Assembly (NCBI GenBank): GCA_033764095.1
Contig: JANRJF010000464.1
Location: 1 to 5,105 of the forward strand
Reading direction: 5' to 3'
DNA from: JBDTMT01 sp033764095
Lineage (GTDB): Bacteria > Desulfobacterota > Binatia > HRBIN30 > CADEER01
Length of the DNA stretch: 5,105 nt
Part shown: one piece after another, positions 4,499 through 5,105 of the stretch
Layout: each line of letters starts with the position of its first letter
Numbering within the stretch: position 1 is the first letter of the stretch
Program-made: the position numbers and the translations under genes
The notes under the pieces: model-generated
The model's input: only the letters and a program-made list of their open reading frames with translations
What the model was told of the DNA's origin: nothing
The model's database searches: none

Positions 4499-5105
4499 CT
4501 AGCGCGCTTCCAGTAAGCCCGCCAGCTCGCGCAACGCGTGGATGCGCTGTTCCGCCGGCGCGACCGGGCCGAAGGCGATGAAGCGGATGCCGGCGGCGAG
4601 CGCGGCCTGGTGGTCGGTGTCGGAGTCGCCGACGTAGACCGCCGCGGTCGGCGGCAGGTGGAAGTGCTCCAGGCAGTGCAGCAGCATGTCGGGGTGCGGC
4701 TTGGCGCGCGGCACGTCGTTGGCGCCGACGGCGAGCGTCAGCCAGCGGTCGAGACGGAAGTGGCGCACGACGCCCTGCGCGGTGCCGCCGCGGTTGGTCG
4801 CCATCGCCAGGCGGTAGCGCGTCGCCAGCTGCTGCAGGACGCGCTCGAGGTCGGGCATCGGCCGCATCAGCGCGTAGAACGGGCCGTAGTCGACCTCGCG
4901 GCCGACGCGCAGCGCCTCGGCGCCGAGCTCCGCGTCGGCACCGAACATCGCCTCGTAGAGCTGGCGCGAGGAGAGGAAGTGCGCCCGGCGCGCCCACTCC
5001 TCGTCGAGCGGCGGCCGGCCAAGGCGCTCGAGCACGGCGTTGTAATAGGCGACGTTGGCGGGCGCGGAATCGAACAGGACGCCGTCGCAGTCGAAGATGA
5101 CGAGC
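4499..5105 (-). CDS. HAD family hydrolase (phosphoglycolate-phosphatase-like), N-terminus cut at right edge
   Basis: Haloacid-dehalogenase-type phosphatase of subfamily I. The open frame continues off base 5105, giving 201 visible residues before the TAG at 4499-4501; probably only a few N-terminal residues are missing. Seen (numbering from the visible first residue): motif I LVIFDCDGVLFDS with nucleophile Asp5 and acid/base Asp7; a helical cap at about 20-80; motif II LAMATNRGG with Thr103; motif III Lys135 in RAKPHPDMLLH; motif IV VYVGDSDTDHQAALAAG with Asp160 and Asp164. All four motifs are complete, so an active Mg-dependent phosphatase is expected. The fold resembles Gph and beta-phosphoglucomutase-type enzymes, but the substrate is not assignable. 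A GTG at 5033-5035 is not the start, because motif I lies upstream of it. The gene is convergent with the dehydrogenase at 3618. Confidence 0.94.
   Translation of the reverse strand, partial: LVIFDCDGVLFDSAPANVAYYNAVLERLGRPPLDEEWARRAHFLSSRQLYEAMFGADAELGAEALRVGREVDYGPFYALMRPMPDLERVLQQLATRYRLAMATNRGGTAQGVVRHFRLDRWLTLAVGANDVPRAKPHPDMLLHCLEHFHLPPTAAVYVGDSDTDHQAALAAGIRFIAFGPVAPAEQRIHALRELAGLLEAR

Noticed and set aside
4413..4997. Minus-strand frame overlapping the HAD gene in another phase
   Set aside because: Arg/Ala/Pro-rich shadow; the HAD motifs are all in the other frame.

Overview
This is a GC-rich (roughly two-thirds G+C by eye) chromosomal stretch from a diderm bacterium, most likely an uncultured soil or sediment lineage. 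The Lol-type lipoprotein-release permease shows an outer membrane. The mix of short-chain dehydrogenases, a stand-alone SCP2 sterol/lipid-carrier protein and short palindromic intergenic arrays resembles deltaproteobacteria-like, Binatia-type or Acidobacteria-type metagenome contigs. That placement is a low-confidence impression, and no rRNA, tRNA or other phylogenetic marker is present.

Layout from left to right: (1) a short-chain dehydrogenase on the minus strand, cut off at the left edge (1-545); (2) a divergent gap holding palindromic element 1; (3) a LolC/LolE-type permease on the plus strand (717-1967); (4) a tail-to-tail gap holding palindromic element 2; (5) an SCP2-domain protein on the minus strand (2058-2630); (6) a divergent promoter gap without a palindrome; (7) an endonuclease/exonuclease/phosphatase-fold protein on the plus strand (2794-3492); (8) a gap holding palindromic element 3; (9) a second, complete short-chain dehydrogenase on the plus strand (3618-4382); (10) a tail-to-tail gap holding palindromic element 4; (11) a HAD-family phosphatase on the minus strand, cut off at the right edge (4499-5105). 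No intergenic stretch exceeds 300 bases.

The genes do not form an operon or an obvious pathway. Strand changes at almost every boundary, so most are probably transcribed singly. The two dehydrogenases and the SCP2 protein would fit lipid or steroid-like metabolism, but that link is inference.

The unusual content is between the genes. Four of the five gaps hold an inverted repeat built from short modules. Elements 1 and 3 are stacks of an 8-base unit RCRCRGAG and lie immediately upstream of plus-strand genes. Elements 2 and 4 carry a CTGTCAG / TCAGC theme (clean 7-base units in element 4) and lie in the two tail-to-tail gaps. I recognise both as belonging to classes of dispersed intergenic repeats seen in environmental genomes, but I know of no established function. 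No phage, IS, CRISPR array or defence system is visible.
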